Of a stretch of DNA of 64,000 nucleotides, positions 61,279 to 64,000 are shown in pieces. How positions within the stretch are numbered: the stretch's first letter is position 1; every line of letters begins with the position of its first letter. Both the position numbers and the translations under genes were made by a program. Below the pieces are notes generated by a model, which was not told the origin of the DNA, made no database searches, and saw nothing but the letters and a program-made list of their open reading frames with translations. Source of the DNA: JAGQYH01 sp041393015 (lineage in GTDB: Bacteria; Bacteroidota; Bacteroidia; Chitinophagales; JADIYW01). The stretch covers positions 1 through 64,000 of the forward strand of contig JAWKKV010000011.1 in assembly GCA_041393015.1 (NCBI GenBank). The letters run 5' to 3'.

Positions 61279-62358
61279 ATGAAGGCAATCTCAGTAATTA
61301 TAATTGGTATGATGCTATTCCCATCATGCACACAGAAAAAAGAGAAAACAAAACCAATATTTAGCAAAATGACGGAATCCGTCTATGCTTCTGTCACTGT
61401 TCAGCCGGAAGATCTTTATGACGTTTTTGCTGCAACACCCGGCATTTTAGATCATATTTTTATCAACGAGGGCGATAGTGTTACACAAGATCAAATCATC
61501 GCTCAAATTACAGCTAACACGCCTAAGTTAAATATTGAAAATGCATTATTGAATGTAGACCTTTCAAGAGAAAATTATAAAGGGAAAGCGACTATTTTAT
61601 CGAGTATATCCGATGAAATTAGCTCTACAAAAAAACAACTTCAAATTGATTCTATTAATTATTTCAGACAAAAAAATCTCTGGGAGAAAAATGTAGGCTC
61701 AAGATCTGAATTGGAAACCAGGCAGTTAAAATATGAGTTAACTCAAGACAATTTAGATATTCTTCAAAAACGATATGAGCAAACAAGCTTAGAACTTGAA
61801 AACAGTTACAATCAAGCTCAAAACGCATTAAAAAAGGCCAAGTCTAATCTAAGTGATTACTTCATAAAAGCTAAGATTAACGGGAAAGTATATTCCGTTT
61901 TAAAAAAGGAAGGCGAGTTGATCAATCAACAAGAACCATTGGCTCAAATTGGTAAAAGCAGTGCATTTATTATTGAACTAATGATTGATGAAGTTGATAT
62001 TGCAAAAATTAGTTTGGGCCAATTCGCATGGATTACTTTAGATGCTTACGAAGGCGAGGTTTTTGAAGCGACCATCACAAAAATTTATCCGCTAAAAGAT
62101 ACCAGAACACAAACTTTTAAAATTGAAGCTAACTTTAATGAGCCGCCAAAAGTATTGTATGCCGGGCTTTCCGGTGAAGCCAATATCCTTTTACAAGAAA
62201 AAGAAAATGCATTAAGTATTCCATTAGAATTTCTAACGGAAGACAATAAAGTGAAAACCGAAAATGGTGATGTTGCTGTTGAGTTGGGCATGAAAAATAT
62301 GGAGCGTATTGAAATCCTATCCGGCATTGATACTAGCACTGTAATTCTAAAACCTTAG
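61279..62358 (+). CDS. Periplasmic adaptor lipoprotein (MacA/HlyD-like)
   Basis: A 359-residue membrane fusion protein with lipobox FPSC (Cys17). It shows a biotinyl-lipoyl-like half-motif (GILDHIFINEGDSVTQDQIIAQI), a long helical hairpin (about residues 90-190), the second half (IKAKINGKVYSVLKKEGELINQ) and a beta-barrel end. With the following MacB-like permease and ATPase it forms a tripartite-type ABC efflux or lipid/protein export system. The outer-membrane part is not in the window. Confidence 0.85.
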   Translation: MKAISVIIIGMMLFPSCTQKKEKTKPIFSKMTESVYASVTVQPEDLYDVFAATPGILDHIFINEGDSVTQDQIIAQITANTPKLNIENALLNVDLSRENYKGKATILSSISDEISSTKKQLQIDSINYFRQKNLWEKNVGSRSELETRQLKYELTQDNLDILQKRYEQTSLELENSYNQAQNALKKAKSNLSDYFIKAKINGKVYSVLKKEGELINQQEPLAQIGKSSAFIIELMIDEVDIAKISLGQFAWITLDAYEGEVFEATITKIYPLKDTRTQTFKIEANFNEPPKVLYAGLSGEANILLQEKENALSIPLEFLTEDNKVKTENGDVAVELGMKNMERIEILSGIDTSTVILKP

Positions 62359-62361
62359 TTG

Positions 62362-63624
62362 ATGACTAACCTTAGAATTATTTTAGATATTACCCGAACA
62401 CATTTATTTACAAGGTTTAAGCAAACCAGTATTGCTGCTTTAGGTGTAACTTTTGGGATTGGTACCTTCATTATTTTGGTCAGTTTTATGACCGGCTTAA
62501 ACAATATGTTGGATGGCTTAGTTTTAAACCGAACGCCACATATTCATATTTACAATGAAATTAAACCCAGCGAGGAACAGCCAATCGATCAAACTGAAAA
62601 ATTCAAAGATTATTTCAATGTGATCCATTCCGTAAAACCTAAAGGCAGTCAAGAAAGAATACACAATGCACTGCCTTTAATGGCTAATTTGGAAAAGGAT
62701 AGCAGAGTAAAAGGCCTAACTCCTCAAGTGGCTGCTAAGGTATTCTATTTGGCAGGATCTATTGAGTTAAGTGGAGTCGTCACCGGCATCAATGTAATGG
62801 ATGAAGTCAAGCTTTTCAACTTTGCAGACTACATCGTAAAAGGCAATCCAAATGATTTATTGAAAAACAATAATGGCATTTTATTAGGTTCGGGAATTGC
62901 TAAAAAAATGTCGCTTGATTTGGGTGATAAGTTGCAAGTTAGCACCGTAAATGGTGGTGTTTTCCCACTAAAAATAATGGGTATTTATCAAAGTGGATTA
63001 GCAGAAGTGGACGACATTCAAAGCTATGTAAATCTAAAAACAGCGCAGCAATTTATTGGAGAAGGAAACAACTACATTTCTGATATTAATGTAAAACTTT
63101 TAGACATGAAGGAAGCGCCCGCCATGTCGAAAGAGATCAGTAAACAGTTTAATCTTTCTGCCATTGATATTAAAACCGCCAATGCTCAGTTTGATACCGG
63201 AACGACCATTCGGAATTTAATTACTTATGCGGTTTCTATTACTTTACTAATCGTAGGCGGCTTTGGCATCTACAACATTCTAAATATGCTCATTTACGAA
63301 AAAATGAACGATATCGCTATTTTAAAAGCAACCGGTTTTTCAGGTAGAGATGTTCAGCTCATTTTTATTAGCCAAGCTTTAATCATTGGTATTGTCGGCG
63401 GACTATTGGGATTGGTGTTAGGTCTTGTTTTTTCTATTGTGATTGACAACACTCCTTTTGTAACAGAAGCATTACCCACTATTGATACTTATCCGGTGAA
63501 CTTCAATCCTTTATATTATGTCATTGGGATGGTTTTTGCCATTGTTTCAACGTTTTTAGCGGGCTATCTACCCTCTAGAAAAGCAAAAAAAATTGATCCT
63601 GTTGAAATTATTCGAGGACAATAA
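62362..63624 (+). CDS. MacB-like ABC transporter permease (FtsX fold)
   Basis: A 420-residue permease with one N-terminal helix, a ~200-residue periplasmic domain (MacB_PCD) and three C-terminal helices with the FtsX-type segment NILNMLIYEKMNDIAILKATGFSGRDVQLIFISQA. The ATG at 62362 is preferred over the TTG at 62359. The ATPase is separate, nine bases downstream, so the complex is of the LolCDE/MacB type. It moves lipoproteins, peptides or drugs by mechanotransmission; the substrate is unknown. Confidence 0.87.
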   Translation: MTNLRIILDITRTHLFTRFKQTSIAALGVTFGIGTFIILVSFMTGLNNMLDGLVLNRTPHIHIYNEIKPSEEQPIDQTEKFKDYFNVIHSVKPKGSQERIHNALPLMANLEKDSRVKGLTPQVAAKVFYLAGSIELSGVVTGINVMDEVKLFNFADYIVKGNPNDLLKNNNGILLGSGIAKKMSLDLGDKLQVSTVNGGVFPLKIMGIYQSGLAEVDDIQSYVNLKTAQQFIGEGNNYISDINVKLLDMKEAPAMSKEISKQFNLSAIDIKTANAQFDTGTTIRNLITYAVSITLLIVGGFGIYNILNMLIYEKMNDIAILKATGFSGRDVQLIFISQALIIGIVGGLLGLVLGLVFSIVIDNTPFVTEALPTIDTYPVNFNPLYYVIGMVFAIVSTFLAGYLPSRKAKKIDPVEIIRGQ

Positions 63625-63633
63625 TTCTAAATT

Positions 63634-64000
63634 ATGAGTAAAGTTTTAGAAGCGAAAAATATAAACAAGTACTTTAAAAAGCCGGTGCTTTTTCATGTGT
63701 TAAAAGATATTTCTTTCAGCATAGAAGAAGGAGAATTTGCTTCTATTATGGGAAAATCTGGCTGCGGAAAATCTACCCTTCTATATATTTTGTCCACTAT
63801 GGATACCGATTACGAAGGAGAATTGTATTTGGCAGGACAAAAGCTTTCCGGTAAAACTCGAAATGATTTAGCACATATTAGAAATAAAGAGATTGGGTTT
63901 GTCTTTCAGTTTCATTATTTGTTACCTGAATTTACGGTGCTGCAAAATGTAATGCTACCGGCAAGAAAGCTGGGAATTAAAAGTCAAAGCGAAATTAAAA
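63634..64000 (+). CDS. ABC transporter ATPase (LolD/MacB-type), cut by right edge
   Basis: The visible ~122 residues begin MSKVLEAKNINKYFKKPVLF and include Walker A MGKSGCGKSTLLYIL and the Q-loop GFVFQFHYLLPEFTVLQNV. The family signature and Walker B lie beyond the window. It would power the permease encoded nine bases upstream. Confidence 0.9.
   Translation, partial: MSKVLEAKNINKYFKKPVLFHVLKDISFSIEEGEFASIMGKSGCGKSTLLYILSTMDTDYEGELYLAGQKLSGKTRNDLAHIRNKEIGFVFQFHYLLPEFTVLQNVMLPARKLGIKSQSEIK

Noticed and set aside
1..64000. tRNA, rRNA, riboswitch, CRISPR array and transposase genes
   Set aside because: Read for on both strands; none could be supported from the sequence by eye.

Overview
This window reads as chromosomal DNA of a member of the Bacteroidota. 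The evidence is low GC, TAnnTTTG-type -7 promoter boxes, weak or absent Shine-Dalgarno sequences, a protein with a type IX secretion sorting tail, fibre proteins starting with the IGIGTDYP...AILD module, and many lipoproteins and conserved proteins of the kind typical of that phylum. I cannot fix genus or family. No rRNA, tRNA, CRISPR array or transposase gene was seen.

Layout. 1-7 kb: the start of an oligopeptide-type ABC permease (minus strand), then three tandem fibre/adhesin paralogues, two of them with a C-terminal S74 intramolecular chaperone. 7-29.5 kb: mostly housekeeping genes. These are an ABC exporter, an M61 peptidase, mannose-1-phosphate guanylyltransferase, a methionine-type aminotransferase overlapping an omega-amidase, a cyclophilin lipoprotein, a thioredoxin-like protein with a broken tandem copy, SlyD, a GNAT acetyltransferase, a T9SS cargo protein, a flippase, Mfd and a PhyH oxygenase. 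30-38.4 kb: a group of lipid- or steroid-like enzymes (KstD-like flavoprotein, alpha/beta hydrolase, two 3beta-HSD/epimerase-type reductases, small membrane proteins, an Mpo1/DUF962-like membrane protein) interrupted by a DEAD-box helicase.

The main discovery candidate is 38.6-56.6 kb. A MEDS-BTAD (SARP-like) regulator precedes a same-strand run encoding a cytochrome P450, a split PEP-synthase-like phosphotransferase (ATP-grasp subunit plus phosphohistidine subunit), two HD-family phosphohydrolases, an aldehyde dehydrogenase, an SDR alcohol dehydrogenase, a 2Fe-2S ferredoxin and its reductase. It continues into PobA and the protocatechuate branch (PcaD, C, H, G, B and fused IJ). This matches, function for function, the cre pathway described for p-cresol in Corynebacterium glutamicum: phosphorylate the phenol, oxidise the methyl group with a P450 while the ring hydroxyl is masked, hydrolyse the phosphate, oxidise to 4-hydroxybenzoate, then to protocatechuate and beta-ketoadipate. 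I know of no described Bacteroidota version. The cluster also carries two copies of a three-hairpin repeat, a four-helix-bundle gene bracketed by inverted repeats, and 11-bp-spaced direct repeats upstream of the P450 that could be the regulator's site.

56.6-64 kb: small conserved proteins, a NYN-domain protein, then a lipoprotein/c-haem/DUF2202 group followed by a MacA/MacB-like ABC system that runs off the right edge. A near-perfect CRP/FNR-type palindrome lies about 41.5 bases ahead of the likely transcription start of that group.

Several intergenic repeat families recur: CAAA-rich tracts placed just after stop codons in the coding direction, CACAAAG-type repeats, and an 18-nt AT-rich inverted pair.
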